A program made the translations under genes and the position numbers. Of a DNA stretch of 64,000 nt, positions 1 through 14,815 are shown piece after piece; position 1 is the first letter of the stretch; every line of letters starts with the position of its first letter. A model generated the notes under the pieces. The model worked only from the letters and a program-made list of their open reading frames with translations. It was not told where the DNA came from and did not search any database. The DNA comes from Desmodus rotundus (Eukaryota; Chordata; Mammalia; Chiroptera; Phyllostomidae), in the NCBI RefSeq assembly GCF_022682495.2, contig NC_071392.1, positions 52,973,459-53,037,458 of the forward strand, read 5' to 3'.

Positions 1-2474
<2,474 letters not shown>

Positions 2475-3032
2475 GTATCAGTTTTTCCTCAGGCACACAT
2501 CATTTTTATCTGGAAAGACTTTTCTAGCTGCAATTTAAGGCAGCAATCCAAGAGACTTGAATAATAATTCAACAACAGCTTTATTTTTATGTGAAAAGGG
2601 TCTTGCATACAATAGTTTTAAAAAAGACCAAAAAAAAAAAAAACTTTGCTTAAATTCATGCTGTTCTAAAAACTAGATCTGTTGATTGTACATCTTCACA
2701 AATTCTAGTTAACAATTTTATTTTGTATTCTTGCAGTTTTAAGTGGATGCTAATATTAGGGACATAAAAGTCTTTTATGGCCCTCTTGCAGTTCTGAACT
2801 ATGCACATTTGTGCTTTTTTTTTTTTTTTTTTTTTTTTTTGTAAGTTTGGACCAACTTTTATGTAACAACCAACCAACCCCTCCCTTCTCCAGTTTTACA
2901 ACAATCAGAAAGGGCACTGATTTACTTGGTATTTTTCTTTTTACAAAGCTACCTTTAGTCAAAGGTCACTGTCAGTCTTTGCACCTGCTTTCAGTGTTAT
3001 TGTGAAAGGTGTACTTTGTGCTCATTTCAGAA

Positions 3033-3038
3033 AATAAA
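3033..3038 (+). terminator. CDK13: Candidate proximal poly(A) signal of CDK13
   Basis: AATAAA occurs 560 bp after the stop codon, followed by a T-rich stretch suitable as a downstream element. Confidence 0.45.
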
Positions 3039-5369
3039 ACACAACCTTTCTCTTGATGCAACAGTTTTATAAAAGAAATGGTCAATGTTATTTTTGTTTT
3101 ATTTTGCAGATTATCATAACCTAGCAAAATGCATTCAAATGAAATAGTGGGTTTTATATGAAAAATGTGGGTGGGTTGGGGAGGGTAAGTAAGTGCCTTA
3201 ACAGGTAAGCTTAAGGTCTGAAAAAGTAATTAACCTTTATACCCGTTTGTCTTCTAAAGGGAATCAATACATTTGTATTGAAGAAGAAGGGAGCTCTTGG
3301 GTGTTTGGGGTCTGCCTATTCAAGTCCTGTTAGATCCATTCTCTCTGCCTATCACACTTCCTCATTTTTTGCCTCTCTTTAGGCTGTTGTTACCTTCCAC
3401 TACCATCTTCTCTTAGAGAGTGAGAGGAAAGAAAGGGAGTAGAACTACAATCACTACTTTGTTACTTCTGATTAATTTCTAAAAAGTTTTGTCATTTAAA
3501 TGACTGAAAGTAATAGCTTAACGAGTATTTCAGAGAACCGTTTTCTTTTAGGCTTGCCATTTGTTTTTGTTTCCTTTTGCCGTGGATAATGGGAGGGCTT
3601 AGTAGCATAGCAGCAAGGCATAATAACAATTTGAATATTAATGTTCATGGGGGGAGGTGAGGCAAATACCATATTTTAAATTATACAGTTGCCATTTTAT
3701 GAAAAAAATAACTTCACTTGTTAACTGGAAACATTGCCTAGATTGAATTTACTACAGCAAAAAAAAAAGTGAAGGGAAAACCTCTTATCTTCCCGTCCTC
3801 TCACCTTCTGTAAGGTTTATTAGGACTTTTGCCAGATTTAAGGAAATTTAGTTCATTTCAAACACTTTTTTTTAATTAAAAGCAACAAAGAATGATGGAC
3901 AAATTCTTATTTAAACTGTGATGGTATCAAGTATAACTTTTTGTGCACACTCACAGATAATTATAATAATTCTATAAAGGAACCAAAGTTAAATAACCAG
4001 TGTTTGGATGTCACTAAATGGAAAAATAGACTTTGGAAATGAGTTGTGCTAATTAACCATTTTGTTTTAATCGTTCTCTCCTGATAACTCATTTTTTTAT
4101 TGGAATCTTAAGTTGAAATAACTGTTACAGAATGGAAATTGTTCCAGTTCTAAAGTCAGTCTTTTAACCCTGTGCCCCCTATCTTCCTTGTGAGACTTCG
4201 TTTAAAATAGTACATGGTGGCAGTAAGAATACTTTAAAATTTACCATTTTATGGCCATAAAATGATGTCAGTTAACCATCTTATTTTTGATGGAATTTTT
4301 TTTTGTTGGGGAGAAGTGAATGAAAGAAAAAGTTATTTTGCTTTTATTTGGATATTACATATTGACAACTTATAATGAAACTACATTTGCGGGAAGTGAA
4401 GAAATATTTTGAATTTTTGCAAAATAGCTACAGTATTCAAGTATCTGAAATTTCAATATGGTGACTCTTAGAAGTTTAGATCTTCCTATAAGTGACAGTA
4501 TCTAAGTTATTCTTAATAGTCACACTTGTTAATTTTGCTGACCACAGTAGCTAACATAAAGTTGAAGATATTTATGTGACATGAATAGCCTGTGTTTTAA
4601 AAATTAAATATTTTATATAAAATTGAACTGTGTTTGGATAGTTTTTCTAATTAAACATTTCAGTTATGTATTTATGTTGCAAGAGTGCCTGGGAGGATAG
4701 GGAAATTACTGCTTGAAATTGAAAATTTGAACTGCAACTTTATTACCCTAAGACAGTATTGATTGAGAGATATACCAATAATATTTTATGCACCACTTAG
4801 AAATAATATTGCCAATTAAACCACAACAGAATTGTAAATAAGATGCATCAATATAAAGATACTTCCCAAATTCAGACATGTTATGTGAAAGAATGTCTTA
4901 AAATTGATGAAATATGGTAGTAAAAGTATTAATGTGTTGTTCTATAACATTTAATATTTTTTGTGAATTTGGACTAATAAAAAGAGGAAGTTTGGGAAAT
5001 AGCTATTTCTGTAGGTTATAAAAATTGCAGTAACCACTGGATATTCTTGAGTGAAATCTAAGGAACATAAAATATTGCTTAAGTTTTTTGGACAGTCACA
5101 ATTGTAAATAACATGATGAAAACAGAAAAGAGTGACTTACGAAAAGAAGAAAATATTCGTTTCACATGTGGAAATTCCTTTGTATTTCCTGACACAGCAA
5201 GTTTTTCTGCATGCAACTCATTAAGTTTCCCATCTTTAATCCATCATGTGTTGGAGAGTTGCAGTTACCCATGTAATTTCAAAAAGACTCTTTAAGGGGC
5301 TTATTAATTAAAATGTTTGTGGAATGTGAATTAAGATAATGCATTAGCTGTGATTCAGAGCTTCATTCT

Positions 5370-5500
5370 GTCAGTAAATACATATTTTTTGCCTACCAAG
5401 TGCCAGATACTATGCTAACAACTGGGAATACATCAATAAACATGAAAGGCATTAAGTCATACTTGTAGTAGAGTGACGATGAGCAAGATTTTAAAAGTGT
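5370..5500 (-). repeat. L2 3'-end remnant
   Basis: The phrase 'taccaagtgccagatactatgc...ctgggaatac' matches the antisense of the L2 3' region, with moderate decay. Confidence 0.5.
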
Positions 5501-5779
5501 CTGGAAAGGTTAGCGGTGTTTGCTGCTTGAAAATGTGAATGTCTGTAAATTTTAAAGTCATAGTTGAAAGGTTCTGGAAAGAAATAGAACAACTGGAAAC
5601 TCAATGATGAAAAATTTTGTTGCATCTATCTAGCTTGCAATAAGCCAATTTGTAGGACATACCAAGATTTCTTGAGAAAATTGGAAGGTAAATGGGTTCA
5701 ATGCCTTCAAACTAATCTTACTGGAACTTCTGAGTTAAAATTTTGCTGTTTTTGCTGTTATCGGGGAGACTTGAATTAG

Positions 5780-6260
5780 GGGGCTTCCCCTCCTCTGTTC
5801 TTGTCTCACTAGGGAGAAATGATTCAGGTGAGAGACAACACACGTAGTGGAAATGAGATAGCAAGTTTGTTTATGAAATACACATGAGCATGAGGCTGCA
5901 TGCGGGCACCCAGCTAGTCTTGAGTGCCCTGGTTATTTGGAGTTTAGGGGTATTATGCTTGAAGCCACCTTCAAGGTTCCCCCTCCTCCTCCCTTACCTA
6001 GACCTTGGGATTAATATACAGTTGCAAAGACTTTATCCCAGATATTGGAAACAATACACACAGAATTTCAAAGGCTCCCCTCCTCCTGTGTTATCATGGA
6101 TTTTCTTGTGATTTTCGGAACACCTGGCAATCTTACCTGACTGGGCTCAGGACTGCTGAATTCATGGGTGAGATATGTCCCTCTCCCCCACCCTGCCTTG
6201 GTTTGCTATCTATGTTGCCTAACATTTGCTATAAGCTTAATCCAATTTTAGATAATTTTT
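5780..6260. repeat. Possible old LTR-like block
   Basis: A 480-bp segment with base composition distinct from its AT-rich surroundings (C-rich, several short pyrimidine tracts). It resembles an antisense LTR but no terminal repeats or target duplication could be assigned. Two short ORFs here have no recognisable product. Confidence 0.25.
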
Positions 6261-6269
6261 CACTCTAGG

Positions 6270-6296
6270 TTATTTATTTATTTATTTATTTATTTA
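6270..6296 (+). repeat. (TTTA)n microsatellite
   Basis: Six to seven tandem TTTA units. Confidence 0.9.
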
Positions 6297-7328
6297 GAAG
6301 TAAATCTGAAATACAAGCTTTGAATAAAGATCTACTGATTCCCTGGGATATAAGTTTTGATATTTTAAAAGTCTGAACAGGATGTCCCATTAATTTAAAA
6401 TTATCTGGTGTAACTCTTCACTTTACAGCTAAGAAAAATGAGACTTAGGAGCGATGGAGTGCCATTGCTTGTTCCTGTAAGCCATGTCTAAATTATGCAG
6501 TAAATACCTAACTTTTCAATAAGAACATTGACAGTTAAAATATAAGTGTTTTTGTAAAATAAAATAATTAAATTTAGAATATTGAACAACTAATTGAACA
6601 CAGGTGGCTTTAAAGTCAATTTAAAAACAGTTCAGAAAAAGTAGAAAAATAAATTTTAGAAAATGTAATTAGGGGCCGTTAGAGACTGCTTCATCTGTGG
6701 GTAGACTTTAAAAAGGAGGTTCCTCTTTGTTTTTTCTAAGATAATAGTTACTTAAATGTCCAACAATAGATGATAAGACTGAATCATTAAAGTGTATTTT
6801 CTATTTGTAGGAGGAAGATTGATATCAGCAGGCCTGCAAACATTGCTTTTATATTTTTTCAAGGCTTTATCATTTCTAAGTTATTTTATAAGAGGAGCAA
6901 TAGTTTGTCATGTACCAAAGCCTTCTCCAGATAATTTCCTAAACTGTTTAGTTTTATTAAAAATAAAAGCTATCAACATATTAAGCTGTCAAGAGATCCA
7001 GTTGAAGATGGGGAAAACAAAATTTTAATCACAATGAAAATGACTTGCCCTTTGAATTATATAGACTAAAATTTTGTGGGTGTTACTTCTTTCACCAAAT
7101 CAAATGTCCCATTAAAAAAGAATTTTCTGGGTTCTAATTGCATTCAAAATGAGGCTGTGTGTGAATCACCCTTTTATTTTTCCACAGTTAAGTTAACTTA
7201 TGGTAAAGATATTGTACTTTTTTTTGCAAGAACTTTATTAGTAAAGTCTTGTAACTGTTAAATCTAATGTGTTTAAGTCATTTGTTTTGTTTTGTTTGAT
7301 TTTTAAAGTCTGTATTTGATAGTCTGTA

Positions 7329-7334
7329 AATAAA
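7329..7334 (+). terminator. CDK13: Candidate distal poly(A) signal of CDK13
   Basis: AATAAA within 'ctgtaaataaactactg', preceded by a T/G-rich stretch. From here downstream the sequence turns into transposon debris. Confidence 0.4.
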
Positions 7335-7489
7335 CTACTGTAAGAATTCCAGGCCATTTTTAGCCTTATTTTCTTCTGGCTTATCTGCAGAACAGATTTA
7401 GGAATAATCCTGCTTGAGAAAAAACAACCACTTGTTACTCAGTGTGGCATGTTTTATTGACTAAGCTTAAAACCTGGAACCCCTTTGTC

Positions 7490-7860
7490 CTTTTTTATAT
7501 TTGTGCATATTTAAAAACAGGAACATAATCAGAGACAACCACCATTAATATTTGCCTTTTAACTGAGGTATGTGAATACATATCTATTTTTTTCTTATAA
7601 CAATGGGATTATACTTCATAATTAGATGTTTTTCATGTAATAATACATTGTGACCATCCTATGTCAATAATTCTTCCCTCTTTTTAATGGTTCTAAATAT
7701 TCCTTTATGGAAGAACCATAATTTAACAATTCCTTATTACTGGACACTATTTCTAATTTTTCTGTTATAAATAACAATATGGTGAAAATCCACATGTATA
7801 CATATAAGCATACATAATTTCCTTGGAATTGCTGGTCTCTGTGCATTTTTAAACTTGCTG
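7490..7860 (-). repeat. Old L1 3'-region fragment
   Basis: Antisense L1M-type wording ('ggattatacttcataattag', 'ttcctttatggaagaacc', 'ccttggaattgctgg'). Confidence 0.5.
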
Positions 7861-7878
7861 CATTTTTTTTCTCAAGGG

Positions 7879-8087
7879 TTTTTTTTTTAAGATTTTTTAT
7901 TTACATATTTTTAGAGAGAGGGGAAGGAGGGAGAGAGGGAGAGAAACATCAACGTGTGGGTTGCCTCTTGTGCACCCCTGCTGGGGACCTGGCCCACAAC
8001 CCAGGCATGTACCCTGACTGGGAATTGAACCAGTAACTCTTTGGTTGGAAGGCCTGCACACAATCCACTGAGCCACAACAGCCACAG
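7879..8087 (-). repeat. Ves-type SINE
   Basis: A bat tRNA-derived SINE in antisense: T-rich tail, 'agagaaacatcaacgtgtg', 'cccaggcatgtaccctgac', B-box region 'gggaattgaacc', and the end 'ccactgagccac'. Nearly full length. Confidence 0.9.
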
Positions 8088-9770
8088 AAAACTTTTGCTG
8101 TATTTGAATTGCCCTCATGAATTATTTACCATTTTCATTTAGCTATATTATTAGGTATTTAAAATTTGGAAATCTTTGCCAGTTTGACAGATGATAAATT
8201 CATTTTTTAGTTCACATTTTAATTCATATTTGAATACTAGTGAGCTTCATTAAGTGAGCTTCATTATTTCATGTTAGCCAAATGTCTCGTTTATTAACTA
8301 TTCATATGCTTAGTTATTAGGTGTTTATCTCTGTTGCTTTGAAGAGCTCTTTAAATAAGGAAGGTAGCCCTTTTAAACTATAATCTTAAAAATTCCAGGG
8401 ATGTGTTTTGATACAGAAAAATTCAATAATTATATAGTCTATTTATCTTTCCTTATGGTTTTTTCTTGGAAATGTTTACTTTAAGATTAATTTTTGCACA
8501 AATTTTATTTTACTTCTCTAGCTCTCTACTTTTAATTCTAAGCTATTTTAGAATTTTTTTAGATGTTGTGAGGTGATCATCCAAACTTACACTTTTTCTG
8601 AATGGCTATACTAACTAGGACAACAGAATTTGTTAAGTAATTCATTCTATCCCTTGTTTTAAAATGCCATCTCTGTCTTATTTGGGTCTATTTGGGGCTC
8701 TCAGTTATGTTCCATCCTGATCTTTGTCTTTTGGTTACAAGTACTACACTTTATAAACTGTGCCCCTGTCATTGTGGTCTTTTTTAAATCACTTCTCAAT
8801 TCCTGGTTGTATGACACAAACAGTATTTATTAATTTAATTGTCCCTTTGTCAAAGTTTCCTATTCCTGCATATTTATTTTTCCATGTGATTTTAGAATCA
8901 TTTTGATCACTTTCCCGAAGTATCCTGTTGGTATTTTAACTGGAAACATATTAAGTGTTTAAATTTACTTTGGTGGGTAGGGGTGGTCATTCCATTGAAT
9001 AGGTTCATAGTAGTTCTACCATTCCATAGGAGGTTTTTTTAATGTTCCTCATTAAAAGTGTGAAATTTACTTTAATTCTGATTTTTTAAAAAATTTCCAT
9101 AAATACTTATTTGGCTTTTAAAAGTGGACTCTTCATATTATTATTAAGTGTTGTAATATTTTAAAGTAGTCACTGCTTATAAAGAACAGCTTGCTTTTTT
9201 TTAAACTGGCCACATTTCAATTATTTTTAATGGCTTCAGTTGATTGAATATGATAATGGCAATTTTTGTTTTTGGTTTTATGAATGTAATTTTTAGTATT
9301 TAACACATGAGATGTTAAATATTTTTTTCAGATGCTTTTCAATGTTTACCAGTGTATGGATTTTCTTTTGATTTATTAATGATAGACACCGGTTACTTTT
9401 GTAGAATCTAAAAACAAGCCATTTGTTAAAAATGCTGCATTCTACTGAGTAATCCTGTATTTAGGATTTTGTATTTATGTTCAGAACCAGATTGTGATAA
9501 ATCTGGTTCTAATAAGTTTTGATAGCTTTCTAGTGTAAATTGGAAACTATCTCGTGTTTTGATTTAGAATAGTTTATATATCCTGAGAATTATCTGTTTA
9601 CTGTAGTGATGCTGTTTTATTTATATCCAGATACACTCTTGATGGTAATTCTTTTACAATTTTTTTGCTTACTCCTATGTTGTTCTTCTGTTTAAGGTTC
9701 TATTTCTTGAGTAAGTCTTGGTAATTCCTCTTTTTCTGGAAATTCATTATATAGTGTACCTTATATTTAT

Positions 9771-9966
9771 CTTTTTAAAGATTTTCTTTTGGGAGAGGGG
9801 ATGGGAGGCAGAAAGAGAGGGAGAGAAACCAATGTGTGGTTGCCCCTCACGCACCCCCTACTGGAGACCTGGCCTATAACAGGTACGTGCCTTGACTGGG
9901 AATCAAACCAGCGACCCTTTGGTTCGCAGGCCAGTGCTCAATCCACTGAGCCACACTAGCTAGGGC
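9771..9966 (-). repeat. Ves-type SINE
   Basis: Antisense copy with 'agagaaaccaatgtgtggtt', 'gactgggaatcaaaccagcg' and the terminal 'ccactgagccacactagct'. Confidence 0.9.
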
Positions 9967-10123
9967 GCAACCTTCTATCTTAAAAGTAATTCAAGGTATG
10001 ATACATAAGACAGATGCTAAGTAAATAAGTCCTACTTAAGAAAAAGAAATATAAATGACAATAATTATGTAGCTTAATAAATCAATGTAACTTAAATTGT
10101 GTCCCTTGATAAAAACTATTATA

Positions 10124-10291
10124 GTAGAGAAACATCAATGTGAGAGAGAAACATCGATCAGTTGCCCCTCGCACATGCCCCGACCAGAGACCGAACCCAC
10201 AACCTGGCTTATACCCTGACCTGGAATCAAACTGGCGACCTTTCACTTTGCGAGAGGATGCCCAGCAAACTGAGCCACACCACTCAGGGCT
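10124..10291 (-). repeat. Ves-type SINE lacking its A-rich tail
   Basis: Antisense copy with 'gagagagaaacatcgatcag' and the end 'tgagccacaccactcagggc'. The T-rich tail side is missing. Confidence 0.85.
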
Positions 10292-11397
10292 AGCCTACCT
10301 TATATTTAAAATGTTTTTAGCATATAGGTGCTTAATCTCAATGTTTTAAATATTTATCTGTTATTACATATCCTTTGTCATTTCTCCTTGCTAGACAAAT
10401 AGGATTTGTCCTGTACCACCTCCATACTCTTTCTCACTACCAGGGAATAATAAAGTGTCATTTATTTTTAATTTATTTTAGTATTTTGACTTTGATTCAT
10501 TTGTTTTTTTACTTTATTTCTACCTCTTGAGTTGAATAATGGGTCTGTTTATTTTTCTTCTAACTCTAAAAGAAACCACTTTAATGTTACATATTCTCTT
10601 ACTTTGGTTCCATCCTATAGGTTAAGAATGTGTATTTATCTTCATTGCATTTTATAAATATTTGGTGACTGCAAGTTTGTTTTCTTGTTTGATCCAAGAA
10701 TTATTTAGGATAGGGTGTTTCAACTTCCAGGTGGTTGGATATACTTAACATTTTTAGTTTAGTTTTTTCTTTTTGTTAATAACTTGTTATTTCTATTACA
10801 TGTAGTTTGCTTTGGGAGTTTATTAAAGGTTTCTTTTTAGGTGCTAAGCAAACAACTTTTGTAAATATTTCCTGGGTGCTAGGATGGGTATGTCCTTTGG
10901 TATAGTTTTCATAGAATCATTAAAATCAATATTATTGGTTAAACACTGGTGCAATCCTCTATATCCTTCTCTCTCAAGGAGTGAGAAATGTACAATAAAT
11001 TCTTATGTTGCTATTATGTATTTTTCCTTATATATCTAACCCTTTTTCTTTATATATTCAGTGCTATCTTTGGCATATACCAGATCATAAATACATTTTT
11101 CCATTCAAGTTTTTTTTTTATCATTTTGAATTCTGCCAGTTTTAATATTACCACAATTACTGGGGCTTCTGTCAGTTTTATTTTATATTCTGTTTGCTTT
11201 TCAATTTTTTTTAATGCTAGGTGGCTTTGTTTCTAATGTTGCTAAGCTGATTTTCACTTTGTCTTTTTTTGTAATTTGTATTTTGGGGTCTTGAGTTGAT
11301 TAGTAATATGTACAGACTGTTTCTATTTAGCTTTAAATATTTCACAGAATTTGAAAACTCAAACTGGTTGTGGGTTATTCTTGACCATAGTGGTTTA

Positions 11398-11585
11398 AAA
11401 AGCAGGACTAAAAGCCAGTCCAAATTGTGGCTTTACCATTTATTAATTTGCATAACCTTAGACAAGTTATCAAAACTTTGATTCTCAGTTTTTACATTTG
11501 TGAAATGGGCACAATACCTAAAGTTTTCAGGATTGAGTAATTTAATAGTGTCTCATATATAGTATAGTAATTGCTTTACGAATGT
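11398..11585 (+). repeat. MIR SINE remnant
   Basis: Contains 'gtggctttaccattta', 'aaccttagacaagttatc', 'gattctcagtttttacattt' and 'gtgaaatgggcacaa', in MIR order. Confidence 0.7.
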
Positions 11586-11699
11586 TTTCTGTCGGAGAAA
11601 GAGATTGGCTGGGTGTGGTGAAAGGGAAATTTTCCTTCATTATTGATTATTATTTTAATTAAGAAAAGTATTTTGTAATTTTGAAATGAATGAATGAAA

Positions 11700-11885
11700 C
11701 AATGAATTTTTATGTTTATACCCATGTAACCACCACCCAGATCAAGATAGAGAACATAAATATCACTCCAGACGCCTTGCTCCTTCCCAGTTATTACCCC
11801 TAGAGAGGGAGCTATTCTAACTGCTATCACCTTTGATTACTTTTGCCTGTTCTTAAGCTTCATATTAAGGGAACCAGACAGTGTA
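11700..11885 (-). repeat. Old L1 3'-end fragment
   Basis: Antisense L1M-type wording: 'gtaaccaccacccagatcaa', 'gatagagaacat', then 'ttttgcctgttcttaagctt'. Confidence 0.5.
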
Positions 11886-12256
11886 TACTGTTATTAACAA
11901 CTTCATTCCAATAAATTTGTAAGTTTGATGAAATAAGTATAACTTGAGACTGGCAGAAAAATAAATCTAATAGTCTTGTATCTATGAAAGGAATTGAATC
12001 CGTAATGAAAATACTTTCCCACAAATATATCTAAAGGCCTAGAATGCTTCACTAATGAAATCTCCCAAACACTTACGGAAAAAGTTATAATTTTACACAA
12101 ACTCTTAAAGGTTAGAGAAACAAGGAGTAAGTTAAAATTCATTGCATGAGTTCAGCATAACCCTGACACCAAAACCTAACATGGACTTCACGAAAAAATT
12201 ATAACCCAATGTCTTTCATAGAACATGCTTAACAAAATGGTAGAAAACCCAGAGAT

Positions 12257-12414
12257 CTTTTTTTTTTTTTTTAAGATTTTATATTTAGAGAGAAGGGAAG
12301 GGAGGGAGGAAGAGAGGGACAGAAACATCAATCGATTGCCTCTCGTCAATGGGCTGAGCTGGCAACCTTTGCTTTGCAGGATGACACTCAACCAACAGAG
12401 CTACATGGATCAGG
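12257..12414 (-). repeat. Ves-type SINE with target-site duplication
   Basis: Antisense copy. A direct repeat, acccagagat, flanks it at 12247-12256 and 12415-12424. The insertion lies within the L1 relic. Confidence 0.88.
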
Positions 12415-12922
12415 ACCCAGAGATTTTTTTTTTTTAAGGATGCTATATCATGACTAAGTAGGGTTTATTCCAGGAATGCGAAGTTGAGTAACATTCATTA
12501 ATCAATGTAATATACCACATTCATGTAATAGAGAAAAACCATAACATCTCAATAAGGGCAAAAAGTATAAGATTAAACATCCATTTATGATAATTCTCAG
12601 TACACTAGAAATAGAAAAGAAGTTTCTTAATTTGTTAAAGGTTATCTATTAAAAGAAAACCTACAGTAACAAAGCTAATGAGGAAATAATACTTTCTCCC
12701 TGAGGCCCAGACAAGACAAGGATGTTGACTTTCACTACTTCTTGTCGATATTTTACTAATGGTCTGAGCCATATGGCAAGGGGGGAAACATGTCGACTGG
12801 ATAGGAAAAAAAATAAATGTCTTTATTTGCAGATGATTGTGCATACAGAAAACACAGAAAAATCTACAAGTTATTTTAGCAAGAAAACTGAATAAAAGAT
12901 CAATATACAAAAATCAACTGTA

Positions 12923-13088
12923 GCCCTGGCTGGTGTGGCTTGGTTGGGCATCATCCCACAAATAAAAAGGTCATGGGTTCTATTCCCAGTCAGGGCATAT
13001 GCCTGCCTATGTTGTGATCAGGGCAAGTACAAAACGCAACCAATTGATGTTTTTCCCTTCCCCTCTTTATAAAAAATAAAAATAAATA
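12923..13088 (+). repeat. Ves-type SINE
   Basis: Sense copy starting 'gccctggctggtgtggct', with the B-box-like 'ggttctattcccagtcaggg' and an A-rich tail ending 'aaaataaatatc'. Confidence 0.88.
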
Positions 13089-13566
13089 TCAATTTTATAT
13101 GCATGTGTGTGTGTACAAACTAGCAAAGTTGGAAAATGAAATTCAATAAACACATTAGCATAAAAAGTCAAACACTTAAAAATAAATTGCAAGAAAGATA
13201 TACTTCTACACTAAAAACAAAAACAATGCTGAAAGTAGCTAAAGATTTAAAGCTATGAAGAGACAGAGAGGAGAGAGCTTGCAAGAGTGCACCAGCTCAC
13301 GGATTGGAAGCCTCAATAGTATTCTTTGATTCTACACATGTTGGGCTATCTATAATTCAATACAATCCCAATTTGAAACCCAGCAGGCTTTGTGTGTAAG
13401 TTGACATTAAATTAAAATTTATGTGCAAATGCAAAAAAAAAAAAAAAAACTAGTTAAGGTAACCTTGAAGAACAAAGTTGAAAAACTTTTCTGCCAGATT
13501 TCAATACTTAATATAAAGTAATAGCTATTAAGGTAGTGTGGTATTGGCACAAAGATAGACATAGAC

Positions 13567-13832
13567 CAGCTATTTTCCACTGGTGTGCTGCAGCAATAAT
13601 TTTAAAAAGATACAATACCTGACTTTAGTCAGGGGCACTGACCTCTTCCCCCTTCGATTGTCAAATAAAAATAAGACAACAGCCAACATAACAATAGCCA
13701 TCTGGTGTGAATGAATCAAAATCATACCTATTTCTTTTTCCAGATCAGCAAAAAAAATTTTTTTGGGTGTGTAGCAAAATTTTAGTAATTAGTTTACATG
13801 TGCCATGAGATGAAAAAGGTTGAAAATCACTG
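13567..13832 (+). mobile_element. Nonautonomous hAT element (266 bp) with perfect 8-bp TSD
   Basis: Ends are inverted relatives, cagctattttccactgg at the left and ggttgaaaatcactg at the right. A perfect 8-bp direct repeat (acatagac) flanks it at 13559-13566 and 13833-13840, the length made by hAT transposases. No coding capacity. It shares its interior ('ttagtcaggggcactg', 'tgaatgaatcaaaatcatac', 'tttagtaattagttta') with the copy at 49745-50021. It landed in an L1 ORF2 relic, whose sequence resumes after the TSD. Which end counts as 5' is arbitrary. Confidence 0.9.
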
Positions 13833-13856
13833 ACATAGACCAATAAAAAACAAATT

Positions 13857-14330
13857 GTTGGAGGAGGTCTTCGAGAGGATGTGACTACAGGTTGACCCGA
13901 ACCTGACTCTGGGCAGTCCAAGTCTCGTCAACTCCTCCGTATCCTTGATATATGTTCTGCTCACCATTCCCATAGTGGGAGGCGTTTTCAAGAACAGAGC
14001 CTTGAGATAGCAACGTGTTCCTGAGATCATCTGGATTGGTATATGTGACAGAACATTCTATAGAAATTTTTAAAATCTGGTGAAAGGATGGAAATTTACT
14101 CCTTTTGAAGATCCCAAGACAGGCCTTGTAAGCTCCCTTGCTTATTAAATCTGCCACTACCAATCTGGAGTGTTCTGCCTTTCTTCAGTCTCTCCTTGCC
14201 CTCCCTTTACTTATTTCGGATTTCATCTGGGAACGTCCCAAGGTTTTAAACCAACACAAGTCCAGAAACAGACCCCCACATACATCTTCACCTTCATGCA
14301 ATTCAGTGGGCATAAAATAATCTTTTTAAA
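13857..14330 (+). mobile_element. Probable solo LTR of an endogenous retrovirus
   Basis: An insertion of about 470 bp in the L1 relic with composition unlike its surroundings. It starts with TG, carries promoter-like GC-richer sequence and a 'cttgcttattaaatctgcc' segment that looks like an R-region poly(A) signal variant. It has no coding capacity. I did not find a target duplication, and the family is not identified. Confidence 0.4.
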
Positions 14331-14815
14331 AAATGTCGCTAGAGTGATGGGTACCTGTGTGGGGAAACCATGAAGTTTAAGCCCTATATCACATCATATT
14401 CAAAAATTAATTTGAGGTAGATCATAGGCCTAAATGCAAAAGGGAAAAAAAGCAAACCTAGTAAGAAAAAACAGGTTTTTAAAATTACATTGGACAAAAC
14501 ATAAAAGCAATAACACTAAATTTAGGACGAAGTTCGTGTATCCTTGCAGTTATCCTATGTAGTATCCACAGATCAAGCTAGAACTTCAGAACTTCCACTC
14601 TTATCTTGATAGTTTGTAGAATTGCCTTAACTAAAATTTTACTGTTATGCTCCCAGTTTTTTTAATCAAAGGACAGTATGGAAAATACTCATGAAATTAT
14701 TACTGCATTTGCTGTAGTTTATCCTTTAACCAACACTTTGTTTACTGTGCATTAAGCACTGTTCTAAGCCCTTTCTGAATATTAAGTTATTTAATCCTCA
14801 TAACTCTCATGTGAG

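Larger units (their letters stand above)
2475..7350 (+). other. CDK13: CDK13 3' UTR (probable, long form)
   Basis: AT-rich noncoding sequence follows the stop. A candidate proximal poly(A) signal lies at 3033-3038 and a distal one at 7329-7334. The span contains T/A runs, an L2 scrap and an LTR-like block, but few bat-specific insertions compared with the sequence beyond 7.8 kb, which would fit selection on a transcribed UTR. The exact 3' end is an inference. Confidence 0.5.
8140..11390 (-). repeat. Old L1 ORF2-region relic, interrupted by two SINEs
   Basis: Decayed antisense L1M-type sequence. Recognisable landmarks include 'tgatccaagaattatttagg' near 10690 (the common 'tgatccatgagttattt' block), 'cttccaggtggttgg', and a 'gggtaggggtggtcattcc' region near 8970. 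No usable frame remains. Ves SINEs sit at 9771-9966 and 10124-10291. Exact limits are uncertain. Confidence 0.55.
11890..14560 (+). repeat. L1 ORF2 relic in sense, broken by younger insertions
   Basis: Decayed L1 ORF2 sequence in the order of the reverse-transcriptase and downstream regions: the block around 'caggaatgcgaagttgagta' (12470), 'gagaaaaaccataacatctc', 'gacaagacaaggatgttgac', then the 'ggtattggcacaaagataga' block at 13540, and 'agatcataggcctaaatgc' at 14420. It is interrupted by SINEs at 12257 and 12923, a hAT element at 13567 and an LTR-like block at 13857. Every frame carries stops. Confidence 0.65.
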
